64,000 nucleotides of DNA, taken from NCBI RefSeq assembly GCF_903772925.1, contig NZ_LR812090.1, positions 1,260,333 to 1,324,332 of the forward strand. Direction: 5' to 3'. Positions 7,971 through 17,459 of the stretch are shown one piece after another. Below the pieces are notes generated by a model. That model saw only the letters and a list, made by a program, of their open reading frames with translations, was not told the origin of the DNA and ran no database searches. This DNA is from Alteromonas macleodii. GTDB taxonomy: Bacteria; Pseudomonadota; Gammaproteobacteria; Enterobacterales; Alteromonadaceae. The position numbers and the translations under genes are program-made. Within the stretch, counting starts at the first letter, position 1; each line of letters begins with the position of its first letter.

Positions 7971-8096
7971 ATGATGTGGACTATGATGAAAGACCCAGTG
8001 GTGTGGGGCTCACTATTAGGTATAGGCATTATTGTTGCGATGATGATGTACTACACCTATTTATTTATGCACAACAGCGCAGACGAAGATAAATAG
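7971..8096 (+). CDS. Small membrane protein, 41 residues, probably oxygen-regulated
   Basis: This short gene has an AAAGAGGAG ribosome site before tandem ATG codons. The product starts MMWTMMKDPVVWGS and has one hydrophobic helix (about residues 9-32), ending with a polar acidic tail (NSADEDK). The DPVVWGSLLGIG segment recalls the small DUF3149 membrane proteins, but I am not certain of membership. Two FNR-type boxes lie directly upstream, so expression probably responds to oxygen. Small single-helix proteins of this kind (CydX, CcoS) often act in respiratory complexes, but no oxidase gene is nearby here. It is convergent with smrB. Confidence 0.75.
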   Translation: MMWTMMKDPVVWGSLLGIGIIVAMMMYYTYLFMHNSADEDK

Positions 8097-8117
8097 ACCG
8101 CACTACGCAGCATTGCC

Positions 8118-8771
8118 CTATCGTTTGTTGTTTTGAAGCGGTATGTCAATAAGCACCATTAATGCAGCTTGCCCGCCGTATTCAAGAGGGGCTTGATGGA
8201 AAGCACGTACGTGTGGGTGCTGGACTAAGTAATGGGGTAGGGCAGCTTTTAACACGCCTTGCCCAAAACCGTGCATCACGCAAACACAATCAATCAGTTC
8301 TTTTCTTGCCGTGTGAATAAGCGCCGCAAGCTCTGCTTTTGCCATTTCTCGGGTTAACCCATGCAAATCCAGTGTCATTTCTGGCGAGTAGTCGCCGCGA
8401 CGTAACTGTTTCAAAATATGCGTAGACTCACCTTCCTGGCAAAAGCGCATAGGGCCTTCTTGAGGTAGTGCCGCTTGATACATGTCAGAAAAGTTGAAAC
8501 TAGCTGCAAGTTGCTTGCTGTGTTTTAGATGTTTACCTTTTATTTGCTGTGACTTTTTAAATAACTCAACCTGTTTATCAGGCTCTACCTTATCTTGCGA
8601 TATAGGTGTGACGCCCTGCATCACATCAGCAAACGAAAAAGTCTCTTCTTCAGCGCTTGAGGACGTATCGCGCTTATTTGCGCCCTCTAGCCCAGCTCGC
8701 CCCAAAGGACGCCTTGGTTCAGCCAGTTGCTTTTTTAATGCTTTGAGTTCTTTTTTAAAGGTTTTCATCAA
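8118..8771 (-). CDS. smrB: SmrB, Smr-domain ribosome-rescue endonuclease
   Basis: A 217-residue protein. In E. coli, SmrB (YfcN) cleaves mRNA between collided ribosomes, which feeds tmRNA rescue. The C-terminal Smr domain shows the DLHG motif at residues 135-138 and the HGFGQGVLK loop starting at His167, both diagnostic of the catalytic Smr fold. The N-terminal 120 residues are charged, with a basic first helix that fits a ribosome-binding segment. The gene diverges from prmB, exactly as yfcN does from prmB in E. coli, which supports the assignment. Two tandem ATG codons could serve as start. Confidence 0.92.
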   Translation of the reverse strand: MMKTFKKELKALKKQLAEPRRPLGRAGLEGANKRDTSSSAEEETFSFADVMQGVTPISQDKVEPDKQVELFKKSQQIKGKHLKHSKQLAASFNFSDMYQAALPQEGPMRFCQEGESTHILKQLRRGDYSPEMTLDLHGLTREMAKAELAALIHTARKELIDCVCVMHGFGQGVLKAALPHYLVQHPHVRAFHQAPLEYGGQAALMVLIDIPLQNNKR

Positions 8772-8920
8772 ATATAGCTTTGGTAAATAAACACAAGTTC
8801 AATAATTCAAAACGCCTAAATTATAACGAATAGAAAGATTCGGTACGTAGTTAATTATGTGAATCGGTATGAAGTTTGGGTATGATACCAGCTTTGAAAT
8901 TTTTGATGTACCCAAACGCC

Positions 8921-9856
8921 ATGACCGATAAGTTTTACCTTGAAGAAGCCATTGAAGATCTGCATACCCTGTTAGATATGACACGATGGGCAACCAGCCG
9001 TTTTAACGACGCGGCTTTGTACTTTGGTCATGGTACTGATAATGCGTGGGACGAAGCGACTAGCCTCGTTATGCAGGCACTGCATTTACCTCACCCTATC
9101 TTAGAGCAGGCTGGCGAGAACATTCTTAGCTCACGCTTGACCAAAAGTGAACGTGAAAAAATTGCCGAGCTCGTTTTAAAGCGCGTACAAACTCGCATGC
9201 CGTTGCCTTATATTACAAACGAGGCTTGGTTTTGCGGTATGCCATTTTACGTGGATGAACGTGTGCTTATTCCACGTTCGCCATTTGCCGAGCTTATTCA
9301 AAACGAATTTGCGCCTTTTGTTGAGTCGGCGCCAAACACCATTCTCGACATGTGCACAGGCGGTGCGTGTATCGCTATTGCTTTGGCTCATGCATACCCT
9401 GAAGCTCAGGTGGATGCCGTTGATATTAGTACGGATGCACTAGAAGTGGCCGACATCAATATTCAGGAACACGGTCTTAGTCATCGCGTTTATCCAATTC
9501 AGTCAGATTTGTTTTCTAGCCTAGAAGGGCAGAAATACGATCTGATCGTGTCTAATCCGCCTTATGTTGACGCGGAAGATATGGCTGACTTACCTGAAGA
9601 GTATCATCACGAGCCTGAACTTGCGCTCGCCGCAGGCGACGACGGCTTAGACCTCGTGGATATTATGCTTAAAGATGCGCCCAATTACCTCAATGATGGC
9701 GGCTGGATGCTCGTAGAAGTAGGCAACAGTGAAGTGCACATGAATGAAAGGTTTCCTGGCTTAGAAGTCATTTGGTTAGAGTTTGAAAATGGTGGTTCAG
9801 GTATTTTTGCCGTGCGCAAAGACACACTCGTACAGTATTTTAGTAGTAAGGATTAA
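8921..9856 (+). CDS. prmB: Ribosomal protein L3 N5-glutamine methyltransferase
   Basis: A 311-residue SAM-dependent methyltransferase that modifies a glutamine of ribosomal protein L3. The catalytic NPPY motif is present in VSNPPYVDAEDM, preceded by the SAM-binding block ILDMCTGGACIAIA. The ELA/DDGLDLV region follows as in PrmB. The N-terminus from this ATG (MTDKFYLEEAIEDL) aligns with E. coli PrmB. The frame stays open upstream to a TTG at 8876 and an ATG at 8906, but neither has a better ribosome site and both add non-homologous residues. aroC begins 9 bp after the stop, as in E. coli, so the two are probably one operon. Confidence 0.93.
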   Translation: MTDKFYLEEAIEDLHTLLDMTRWATSRFNDAALYFGHGTDNAWDEATSLVMQALHLPHPILEQAGENILSSRLTKSEREKIAELVLKRVQTRMPLPYITNEAWFCGMPFYVDERVLIPRSPFAELIQNEFAPFVESAPNTILDMCTGGACIAIALAHAYPEAQVDAVDISTDALEVADINIQEHGLSHRVYPIQSDLFSSLEGQKYDLIVSNPPYVDAEDMADLPEEYHHEPELALAAGDDGLDLVDIMLKDAPNYLNDGGWMLVEVGNSEVHMNERFPGLEVIWLEFENGGSGIFAVRKDTLVQYFSSKD

Positions 9857-9865
9857 TAGTTAATT

Positions 9866-10963
9866 ATGTCAGGTAACAGCTTCGGAAAACTTTTCACTGT
9901 AACCACGTTTGGTGAAAGCCACGGCATTGCAATTGGCGGTGTAGTAGACGGTTGTCCTCCAGGTCTTGAGATCACCGAAGAAGATCTTCAGGTGGATTTA
10001 GACAGACGCAAACCAGGCACTTCGCGCTATACCACAGCGCGAAGAGAAGACGACGAAGTACAAATTCTATCTGGCGTATTTGAAGGCAAGACTACAGGCA
10101 CTAGTATTGGTTTGTTGATTAAAAATAAAGATCAGCGAAGCCAAGATTACGGCAATATTAAAGACCGCTTCCGCCCAGGTCATGCTGACTATACCTATGA
10201 TCAAAAATACGGTAGCCGTGACTATCGCGGTGGTGGACGTTCATCAGCCCGCGAAACAGCTATTCGCGTAGCCGCTGGCGGTATTGCGAAGAAGTACTTA
10301 AAAGAAGTGCACGGTATCGAGGTGTTGGGTTATTTGTCTCAGCTTGGCCCTGTTACCGTTGATAAGGTAGACCACAGCGTCACCAACACCAACCCATTTT
10401 TCTGTCCAGATGAGTCTAAGTTAGATGCACTGGACGAATACATGCGTGACCTTAAAAAATCTGGCGATAGCATCGGCGCGAAAGTGTCGGTTGTAGCTAA
10501 AAATGTTCCCGTGGGCCTAGGCGAGCCAGTCTTTGATAGGCTGGATGCGGAAATCGCCCACGCTATGATGGGAATTAACGCAGTGAAAGGCGTTGAAATT
10601 GGCGATGGCTTTGACGTTATAAACCAAAAAGGTAGTGAACATCGCGATACGCTAACGCCAGAAGGTTTCTCTTCAAACCACGCAGGTGGTGTATTAGGCG
10701 GCATTTCTACCGGTCAGGATATAGAAGTGCATATGGCACTTAAGCCGACCTCGAGCATTTCGGTACCGGGTAAAACTATCAATAAAGACAATGAAGAGAT
10801 TGATATAGTCACCAAAGGACGTCACGACCCGTGCGTAGGTATTCGTGCTGTACCTATTGCTGAAGCCATGCTGGCGCTTGTATTGATGGACCACTTGCTG
10901 CGTCACCGTGCGCAAAATGCGGGCGTGCTATCGACCACTAAGCCGATTGCGGGTCAGGCATAG
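9866..10963 (+). CDS. aroC: Chorismate synthase
   Basis: A 365-residue enzyme converting 5-enolpyruvylshikimate-3-phosphate to chorismate, the last step of the shikimate pathway, with reduced FMN as cofactor. The family signatures are evident: TFGESHG at the N-terminus, [14 protein letters not shown] and [11 protein letters not shown] in the centre, and [17 protein letters not shown] near the end. Length matches the usual 350-365. It directly follows prmB. Two hairpins come after the stop (11018-11042, and the terminator at 11060-11092), isolating it from the MFS gene. Confidence 0.97.
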   Translation: MSGNSFGKLFTVTTFGESHGIAIGGVVDGCPPGLEITEEDLQVDLDRRKPGTSRYTTARREDDEVQILSGVFEGKTTGTSIGLLIKNKDQRSQDYGNIKDRFRPGHADYTYDQKYGSRDYRGGGRSSARETAIRVAAGGIAKKYLKEVHGIEVLGYLSQLGPVTVDKVDHSVTNTNPFFCPDESKLDALDEYMRDLKKSGDSIGAKVSVVAKNVPVGLGEPVFDRLDAEIAHAMMGINAVKGVEIGDGFDVINQKGSEHRDTLTPEGFSSNHAGGVLGGISTGQDIEVHMALKPTSSISVPGKTINKDNEEIDIVTKGRHDPCVGIRAVPIAEAMLALVLMDHLLRHRAQNAGVLSTTKPIAGQA

Positions 10964-11017
10964 CGCTTTTTAATTACAACTAAGCTTAATCGTATCATCT
11001 ACGCGATGGAGTAAAAC

Positions 11018-11042
11018 GCGCAATAACAAGGTTGTATTGCGC
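11018..11042. other. Hairpin after aroC
   Basis: GCGCAATA and TATTGCGC form an 8-bp perfect stem around a 9-base loop. No T-run follows directly. It precedes the actual terminator and may stabilise the 3' end. Confidence 0.4.
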
Positions 11043-11059
11043 TAAATGTTCTCACTATT

Positions 11060-11092
11060 CGCCACTACCCGTTTTGCGCTAGTGGCGTTTTT
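11060..11092 (+). terminator. Intrinsic terminator of prmB-aroC
   Basis: CGCCACTA pairs with TAGTGGCG and is followed by five T. It ends shortly before the ribosome site of the MFS gene. Confidence 0.75.
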
Positions 11093-11109
11093 GCATATGG
11101 AGATGTGAA

Positions 11110-12327
11110 TTGTCATCTAATGGTCTAAACCATGCCAAAAGCGCTGAGCCAGGCGCAAAAAGTAGCAAAGCTGCGCTCTTTATCCTTGCTGTTACCTACT
11201 GGCTTTACTTCGGACAACTTGGCGTACTTGTTCCATACTTGGGGATCTTTCTTGATGGGCGGGGCTTTTCTTCTGCCGAAATTGGCGAGCTTTTTGCCGT
11301 CATTACCCTAGCGCGTATTTTAGGTCCTGGCTTGTGGGCAGGCGTTGCTGATAAAACAGGAAACGCTATAGGCGTTATGCGTTTAGGCTGCTTGCTTACA
11401 GTGCTGACTTTTAGTTCCGTCTTTTACTTCACCAGTTTCTGGGGGCTTACGCTGGCGTTCGGCCTTATGATGATGTTTTGGACAGCGGTATTGCCTCAGC
11501 TTGAAGTCATCACTATGAACACAGTGGCGAAAACCAAGGCTACCTATGGGCAAATAAGGCTATGGGGAAGTGTTGGATTTATCTGTTTAACGGTAGGTGT
11601 GGGTAAGGCCCTAGATATTTTTTCTACTGATACTCCTGTGCATGCCAGTGTTGGTGTACTTGCACTTTTATTTATTAGTACCTTGTTTATACGCGCGCCG
11701 AAAGAAGCAGCGCCTGAATCGTCTACGGCGGGCAGTATTTGGAAGTACGCTAAGCAAAAACCTTTTGCTATTTTTATCTTCGCTTCTGCCTGTCTGCAAA
11801 TTAGCTTCGGCGCGTATTACGGCTTTTTTGCCCTTTACATGCGAGACCTTGACTACAGCGGACAACAGACCGGCATTTTTATAGCGCTAGGGGTACTTGC
11901 CGAAGTGGGGATATTTTTAGTTGCCCGCAGGCTTATTAGTCAATTTGGTGTGTGGAATTTATTATTCTTAAGTATCGCGCTCACAGGGTTACGTTGGTAT
12001 ATGATGGCGGCATTTGCTGATAGCTTTATGGTGATAGTATTAAGCCAGCTTATTCATGCATTAAGCTTTGGGTTAACCCATGCGGTATCGGTACACTTTA
12101 TCCATCAGTTTTTACCTAAGGCGTATCACAGCCGAGGGCAAGCAGTGTACATTAGTGTAGCTTTTGGACTGGGTGGCGCATTGGGTAATTACATGGCGGG
12201 GCAGCAATGGCAGCAGGGCACTAACGCTTACGAGACTTTCGTCACTGCAGCGGTGTTTGCCGCAATTGGCGCGCTGTCATTACTATTGTGTTCACGAAAA
12301 GAAATGGAACGCGCGCAAGCAGCTTAA
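11110..12327 (+). CDS. MFS transporter, HcaT-like (MFS_1_like)
   Basis: A 405-residue inner-membrane permease with about twelve hydrophobic segments. It resembles the short MFS_1_like family that includes the E. coli phenylpropionate permease HcaT and nucleoside permeases, with a YLGIFLDGRGFSSAEIGEL loop after the first helix. The substrate cannot be inferred. The start is a TTG with a GGAGATG ribosome site suitably placed; no ATG gives the full first helix. It is separated from aroC by a terminator and converges on the spoVR gene. Confidence 0.8.
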   Translation: MSSNGLNHAKSAEPGAKSSKAALFILAVTYWLYFGQLGVLVPYLGIFLDGRGFSSAEIGELFAVITLARILGPGLWAGVADKTGNAIGVMRLGCLLTVLTFSSVFYFTSFWGLTLAFGLMMMFWTAVLPQLEVITMNTVAKTKATYGQIRLWGSVGFICLTVGVGKALDIFSTDTPVHASVGVLALLFISTLFIRAPKEAAPESSTAGSIWKYAKQKPFAIFIFASACLQISFGAYYGFFALYMRDLDYSGQQTGIFIALGVLAEVGIFLVARRLISQFGVWNLLFLSIALTGLRWYMMAAFADSFMVIVLSQLIHALSFGLTHAVSVHFIHQFLPKAYHSRGQAVYISVAFGLGGALGNYMAGQQWQQGTNAYETFVTAAVFAAIGALSLLLCSRKEMERAQAA

Positions 12328-12346
12328 TGCCTTTTTCTGAGGGCCT

Positions 12347-12368
12347 ACCGCAGGCTTATCCCTGCGGT
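12347..12368. other. Hairpin at the MFS/spoVR convergence
   Basis: ACCGCAGG and CCTGCGGT form an 8-bp stem with a 6-base loop containing the spoVR stop codon. No clear T-run follows on either strand, so its role as a terminator is doubtful. Confidence 0.4.
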
Positions 12369-13903
12369 GCGCGTTTACACTCCGATATCACTTCAACGCC
12401 ACTATCCCCATTGTCTTGCTCTAAGCGTACGTCGAATTTCCATAGCCTGTGCAAGTGACGCATGACCTCATCTTTAGATTCACCAAGTGGAATACCCCGC
12501 TGAGGAATGTAGCGAAGGGTCAGTGAGCGATCCCCACGCACATCCACGTTATGTACCTGAATGTTGGGCTCTAAATTACTCAAATTGTATTGGGCGGAAA
12601 GCTTCTCTTTAATAATTTGGTAACCCCTTTCATCGTGGATAGCACTGACTGCGATAAAGGGTTTGGCGGAATCATCTTCAAGAGCGAATAATTTAAAATC
12701 TCGAATCACTTTTGGCGATAAAAACTGACTGATAAAGCTCTCGTCTTTAAAATTTTGCATAGCGAAATGCACGGTTTCCAGCCAGTCCTTACCCGCAATA
12801 CTGGGCAAATATTTATAGTCTTCCTCAGTAGGCGACTGACATACCCGTTTAATATCCATAAACATAGAAAAGCCAAGAGCATACGGGTTTATGCCAGAAT
12901 AATAAGGGCTGTTGTATTCAGGCTGCATTACTACACTTGAATGACTGTGCAAGAACTCCATCATAAAGCGATCGCTAACTAAACCCTCGTCATACATCTC
13001 ATTGAGAATATGGTAATGCCAGAAACAGGCCCACCCTTCGTTCATCACCTGGGTTTGTTTCTGCGGATAAAAATACTGTGAGACTTTGCGTACAATACGC
13101 ACAATTTCCCGCTGCCACGGTTCAAGTAATGGGGCGTTTTTCTCAATAAAATAGAGCAGGTTTTCTTGTGGCTCTTGGGGAAAGCGAACTTTTTCTTTGT
13201 GTTTGCTGTGCGGGCTATCGGGTAAGGTGCGCCACAGCTCGTTCACCTGGGATTGAAGGTAGGCTTCGCGCTCTTCTTGTCTGTTCTTCTCTTCTTGTAG
13301 CGAAATTTTCTGCGGCCGTTTGTATCGGTCAACGCCATAATTCATAAGCGCGTGACACGAATCGAGCATATTTTCGACCTCGTCATAGCCGTACTTCTGT
13401 TCACATTTAGCAATGTAGTTTTTAGCAAAGACAAGATAATCGATTATAGAGCTAGCGTCAGTCCAGGTTTTAAATAAGTAATTACCTTTGAAAAACGAAT
13501 TGTGCCCGTAGCACGCATGAGCCATCACCAGCGCCTGCATAGTAATGGTGTTCTCTTCCATTAAATATGCAATGCAAGGGTCAGAGTTAATAACAATTTC
13601 GTAAGCCAAGCCCATTTGTCCGCGACGGTATTGTTGCTCGGTTTGAATAAATTTTTTGCCAAAGCTCCAATGGGTATAGTTGAGCGGCATGCCTATGCTG
13701 GCGTAGGCATCCATCATTTGCTCGGCGGTAATGACCTCAATTTGATTAGGGTAGGTGTCTAGCTTAAAGTTTTTAGCGATGCGATCGATATGTTGCTCAT
13801 ACTCTTCGATAAGCGGAAATGTCCAGTCGGGCCCATCGCTTAGCAAATGTCGTTTCGATGATGCAGGCTTGCTGTTTTCTGTTGCGATAGCGTCGGTTGT
13901 CAT
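12356..13903 (-). CDS. SpoVR family protein (YcgB)
   Basis: A 515-residue cytoplasmic protein of the SpoVR/YcgB family. Its biochemistry is unknown, but it is regularly encoded with YeaG and YeaH. Typical blocks are present: the aromatic-rich GMPLNYTHWSFGKKF near the N-terminus, ACYGHNSFFKGNYLF, and NEGWACFWHYHILNEMY in the middle. The start given has an AAGGAG ribosome site; a longer frame reaches back into yeaH but adds non-homologous sequence. The site lies in the last codons of yeaH, so the two genes should be translationally linked. In enterobacteria this trio is induced by nitrogen starvation and stationary phase; that is inferred here. Confidence 0.92.
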   Translation of the reverse strand: MTTDAIATENSKPASSKRHLLSDGPDWTFPLIEEYEQHIDRIAKNFKLDTYPNQIEVITAEQMMDAYASIGMPLNYTHWSFGKKFIQTEQQYRRGQMGLAYEIVINSDPCIAYLMEENTITMQALVMAHACYGHNSFFKGNYLFKTWTDASSIIDYLVFAKNYIAKCEQKYGYDEVENMLDSCHALMNYGVDRYKRPQKISLQEEKNRQEEREAYLQSQVNELWRTLPDSPHSKHKEKVRFPQEPQENLLYFIEKNAPLLEPWQREIVRIVRKVSQYFYPQKQTQVMNEGWACFWHYHILNEMYDEGLVSDRFMMEFLHSHSSVVMQPEYNSPYYSGINPYALGFSMFMDIKRVCQSPTEEDYKYLPSIAGKDWLETVHFAMQNFKDESFISQFLSPKVIRDFKLFALEDDSAKPFIAVSAIHDERGYQIIKEKLSAQYNLSNLEPNIQVHNVDVRGDRSLTLRYIPQRGIPLGESKDEVMRHLHRLWKFDVRLEQDNGDSGVEVISECKRAPQG

Positions 13904-13904
13904 A

Positions 13905-15191
13905 TTAGGCTCCTTGCTGCGCATCTTGCTCAGAGCGTTTGAACAGCTCTCTGAACACAGGATAGATGTCGGCCTGGGTTTGTATGTGCTTACATACAAA
14001 ATTGTCGTGAGTGGCGGCAACTTTCTCGTATTCACGCCACAAGCTTTGGTGCTGTCTTTCGGTTATTTCGATATAGGCATAATAGCGGGTGGTCGGCAGC
14101 AGTTTAGTGGTAAGCAAATCGCGGCATTGCGGCGAATCGTCAGCCCAGTTATCGCCGTCAGACGCTTGTGCTGCATAGATATTCCAGTTTCCGTCGCTAT
14201 AGCGCTCACGAACCACTTCGTCCATTAGTTTTAAAGCACTGGAAACAATGGTGCCGCCAGTTTCTTGAGAGTAGAAAAACTCCTGCTCGTCCACTTCTTT
14301 AGCCTGTGTGTGATGGCGAATGTATACCACGTCTACGTTTTCGTAAGTACGACTTAAAAATAGATAAAGCAAAATATAGAAGCGTTTTGCCATTTCTTTA
14401 GTGGCCTGGTCCATAGAGCCAGACACATCCATTAAACAAAACATCACGGCTTTACTTGAGGGGAGGGGACGCTTGTCATAGTTCTTAAAGCGCAAATCAA
14501 AGGTGTCGATAAAAGGCACTCGAGCAATTTTTGCTTTAAGTGCCTCTATTTCTTCTTTTAGTGCATTAATAGCCAGCGTATTGTCGTGCTTGTCTTCTAC
14601 AAGCATTACCAGTTTTTCTTCAAGTTCTTTGAGTTTCTTTCTATCACTTCCGCTTAGAGCAATACGCCTTGCTACAGAACCTTTGAGTGAACGAACAATA
14701 TCAAGGTTGCTCGGTACGCCATCGGTCTGATAACCCGCGCGGTAGGTTTCAAATTGGGTGACTTTATCGAACTGATTTTTCTTTAAATTCGGAAGCGCTA
14801 AATCCTCAAATAGTAAGTCTAAATATTCGTCTTTGGATATTGAAAATACGAACTCGTCTTGCCCTTCTCCTTCATTGCTAGCGTCCCCTTCACCTGCGCC
14901 TTTACCACCGCCACCTGGCGGTCTGTCAATTTTATCTCCTGCGGTGAATTGGTCGTTACCTGGGTGGACAATATCTCTACTGCCACCTCGCCCGGTATGA
15001 AAAATAGGTTCAGAAATATCTCTGGCTGGAATGCTAATTTGCTCGCCAGAATCTAAGTCGGTAACAGAACGTTTGCCCACTGCATCAGACACAGCACGCT
15101 TTATCTGCTGTTTGTAACGCTTAATAAAGCGCTGGCGGTTTACCGTACTCTTGCCTTTGCTGTTTAACCTTCGGTCTATGAAATGCGCCAT
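13905..15191 (-). CDS. yeaH: YeaH/YhbH family protein (DUF444), VWA-like
   Basis: A 428-residue protein of the DUF444 family. The N-terminal block FIDRRLN and a Gly-rich stretch ([19 protein letters not shown]) are followed by the conserved [19 protein letters not shown] region. The C-terminal half contains [11 protein letters not shown], a metal-binding DxSxS site of a von Willebrand A domain. It is the middle gene of the yeaG-yeaH-spoVR operon and is thought to work with the kinase YeaG. A GTG two codons earlier could also serve as start; the ATG given matches the E. coli N-terminus. Confidence 0.93.
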   Translation of the reverse strand: MAHFIDRRLNSKGKSTVNRQRFIKRYKQQIKRAVSDAVGKRSVTDLDSGEQISIPARDISEPIFHTGRGGSRDIVHPGNDQFTAGDKIDRPPGGGGKGAGEGDASNEGEGQDEFVFSISKDEYLDLLFEDLALPNLKKNQFDKVTQFETYRAGYQTDGVPSNLDIVRSLKGSVARRIALSGSDRKKLKELEEKLVMLVEDKHDNTLAINALKEEIEALKAKIARVPFIDTFDLRFKNYDKRPLPSSKAVMFCLMDVSGSMDQATKEMAKRFYILLYLFLSRTYENVDVVYIRHHTQAKEVDEQEFFYSQETGGTIVSSALKLMDEVVRERYSDGNWNIYAAQASDGDNWADDSPQCRDLLTTKLLPTTRYYAYIEITERQHQSLWREYEKVAATHDNFVCKHIQTQADIYPVFRELFKRSEQDAQQGA

Positions 15192-15227
15192 ACACACCTG
15201 CTTGAGTTGTTGTGAACCACAAGTACC

Positions 15228-15262
15228 GGTACTAAAGCGCGCTTAGCGCACGCTTTAGTACC
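15228..15262. other. Perfect 12-bp stem hairpin between yeaG and yeaH
   Basis: GGTACTAAAGCG and CGCTTTAGTACC are exact inverse complements around an 11-base spacer. That spacer can itself pair GC(GC) around TTA. No T-run follows, so it is likely an RNA-processing or stability element within the operon rather than a terminator. Confidence 0.6.
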
Positions 15263-15271
15263 CTACACGTT

Positions 15272-15285
15272 CTAGAAGCTTCTAG
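15272..15285. other. 14-bp perfect palindrome
   Basis: CTAGAAGCTTCTAG is self-complementary. It lies between the hairpin at 15228-15262 and the yeaG stop, and is followed at once by a TAGCC-TTTC-GGCTA stem-loop (15283-15296) that covers the yeaG stop codon. Confidence 0.5.
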
Positions 15286-15293
15286 CCTTTCGG

Positions 15294-17216
15294 CTATGAC
15301 GCTTTTCGTACGCGTAGGTACCATTCACAAAGCAAGCGAACTTGTTTTTGCGTATAGCCTTTTTCGGTCATACGATTTACAAAGTCGTCGTGCTTTTTCT
15401 GCTCTTCTGCTGAGCCTTTGGTGTTAAAGGAAATAACGGGCAGTAAATCTTCCGTGTTAGAGAACATCTTCTTCTCAATGACGGTGCGAAGTTTTTCATA
15501 ACTTGTCCACGCTGGGTTTTTTCCGCCGTTATTCGCACGGGCACGCAAAACAAAGTTAACGATTTCGTTCCGGAAGTCTTTCGGGTTGCTGATGCCAGCG
15601 GGCTTTTCTGTTTTCTCTAGCTCAGCATTAAGCGATGCTCTGTCAAACAGTTGCCCGGTTTCTGGGTCGCGATACTCCTGATCTTGGATCCAAAAATCAG
15701 CATAGGTCACATAGCGGTCAAATAGGTTCTGCCCGTATTCAGAATATGACTCTAAATAAGCGGTTTGAATTTCTTTGCCTATGAACTCCACGTAGCGGGG
15801 GATCAGGTAGCCTTTCAAAAACTCCAAATACTTATCAGCGGTTTCTTGAGGAAACTGTTCCCGCTCAATCTGACGTTCCAACACGTAGAATAAATGAACT
15901 GGATTCGCTGCCACTTCTTGATGATCGAAATTAAACACGCGAGAAAGGATCTTAAACGCAAAGCGGGTGGATAAACCCTCCATGCCTTCGTCGACACCGG
16001 CGTAATCTCTGTATTCCTGATAAGACTTCGCTTTCGGGTCGGTGTCTTTTAAGCTTTCTCCGTCATAGACCCGCATTTTCGAAAACATACTGGAGTTTTC
16101 AGGCTCTTTTAAACGAGATAGCACGGTAAACTGCGCTAAGCACTCCAAAGTGTCAGGTGCACAGGGAGCGCCACTAAGCTCACTGCTATCGAGTAATTTT
16201 TTATAAATGCGAATTTCTTCGCTTACTCTTAAGCAGTACGGGACTTTCACAATATAAACACGGTCTAAAAATGCTTCGTTGTTTTTATTGTTTCTAAACG
16301 ATTGCCACTCAGATTCGTTCGAGTGCGCCAGTATCAACCCGTCGAAGGGAAGGGCAGAGAAGCCTTCAGTTGGATTATAGTTGCCTTCTTGGGTGGCAGT
16401 TAATAGTGGATGTAGCACCTTAATTGGCGCTTTAAACATTTCAACAAATTCCATCAAGCCTTGGTTGGCTTTACACAGAGACCCTGAATAGCTGTAAGCG
16501 TCTGGGTCATTTTGTGCATATTGCTCTAGGCGACGAATATCCACCTTACCCACCAGAGCCGAAATATCTTGGTTGTTCTCATCTCCCGGTTCGGTTTTAG
16601 CTATGCCCACTTGGTCAAGCACTGATGGATAAACCCGAACCACTTTGAACTGGGTAATATCACCATTGAACTCATGAAGGCGTTTACGAGCCCATGGTGA
16701 CATGATTGTTTTCAGATAGCGCTTAGGAATGCCATATTCTTTTTCTAATATGTCGCCATCTTCTTTGACGTCGAATAGGCAAAATGGATGATCATTCACT
16801 GGTGAGCCTTTAAGCATGTATATAGGGACATGCTGCATAAGCTCTTTAAGTCTTTCGGCCAGTGACGATTTACCGCCGCCAACTGGGCCGAGTAAATAAA
16901 GAATTTGTTTCTTCTCCTCGAGACCCTGTGCGGCATGCTTGAGGTAAGAGACGATTTGTTCAATGGCCTCTTCCATGCCATAGAATTCTGAAAAAGCTGG
17001 ATAACGAGAAATGACGCGGTTAGAGAAAATGCGGCTAAGCGCCGGGTCGTTGGCAGTGTCGATTAGTTCTGGCTCACCGATGGCTTGTAACAAACGTTCT
17101 GCTGCATTTGCATAAGCGGTTTGATCCTCTTTACAAATTTCAAGGAACTCCCCAATGGTGAACTCTTCCTGTTTTCGCTCTTCATAGCGACTTTGATAGT
17201 GTTCAAAAATACCCAT
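15294..17216 (-). CDS. yeaG: PrkA family serine protein kinase (YeaG)
   Basis: A 640-residue cytoplasmic AAA+ and kinase protein of the PrkA/YeaG family. The Walker A loop GPVGGGKSSLAERLKE is near residue 110. The N-terminus (MGIFEHYQSRYEERKQEEFT) and the C-terminal PrkA domain match E. coli YeaG (644 residues). In E. coli, YeaG and YeaH act together in adaptation to sustained nitrogen starvation. It is the first gene of the operon, 102 bp ahead of yeaH, and the gap contains three palindromes. The gap before yeaG (17217-17372) should contain the operon promoter, but I could not fix it. Confidence 0.95.
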   Translation of the reverse strand: MGIFEHYQSRYEERKQEEFTIGEFLEICKEDQTAYANAAERLLQAIGEPELIDTANDPALSRIFSNRVISRYPAFSEFYGMEEAIEQIVSYLKHAAQGLEEKKQILYLLGPVGGGKSSLAERLKELMQHVPIYMLKGSPVNDHPFCLFDVKEDGDILEKEYGIPKRYLKTIMSPWARKRLHEFNGDITQFKVVRVYPSVLDQVGIAKTEPGDENNQDISALVGKVDIRRLEQYAQNDPDAYSYSGSLCKANQGLMEFVEMFKAPIKVLHPLLTATQEGNYNPTEGFSALPFDGLILAHSNESEWQSFRNNKNNEAFLDRVYIVKVPYCLRVSEEIRIYKKLLDSSELSGAPCAPDTLECLAQFTVLSRLKEPENSSMFSKMRVYDGESLKDTDPKAKSYQEYRDYAGVDEGMEGLSTRFAFKILSRVFNFDHQEVAANPVHLFYVLERQIEREQFPQETADKYLEFLKGYLIPRYVEFIGKEIQTAYLESYSEYGQNLFDRYVTYADFWIQDQEYRDPETGQLFDRASLNAELEKTEKPAGISNPKDFRNEIVNFVLRARANNGGKNPAWTSYEKLRTVIEKKMFSNTEDLLPVISFNTKGSAEEQKKHDDFVNRMTEKGYTQKQVRLLCEWYLRVRKAS

Positions 17217-17372
17217 GAATACCCCTTAAATACGGAACCCCGTAATTTCAGCTTAGTAGGTATTTGGGAAAAGGATAGTAATTATTGTGTATAGTTTTTA
17301 ATCTTTTCGTCTAATGAAAAATGCAACTTTAATAAGAATTTAGTGTCTCTAGATGAACATTTTCGCACAAAC

Positions 17373-17401
17373 AAAAGCCCCGCTCGAAAGCGGGGCTTTT
17401 T
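17373..17401. terminator. Bidirectional intrinsic terminator (sodB)
   Basis: AAAAGCCCCGCT and AGCGGGGCTTTTT form a 12-bp GC-rich stem with a CGAA-type loop. T-runs follow on both strands. For the minus strand it lies about 60 bp after the sodB stop. Confidence 0.9.
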
Positions 17402-17459
17402 AAATCACAAAGGCAAAAACTGTCGTGCACAATAGGCACACAGCTTTTAAAGGTTTCGC

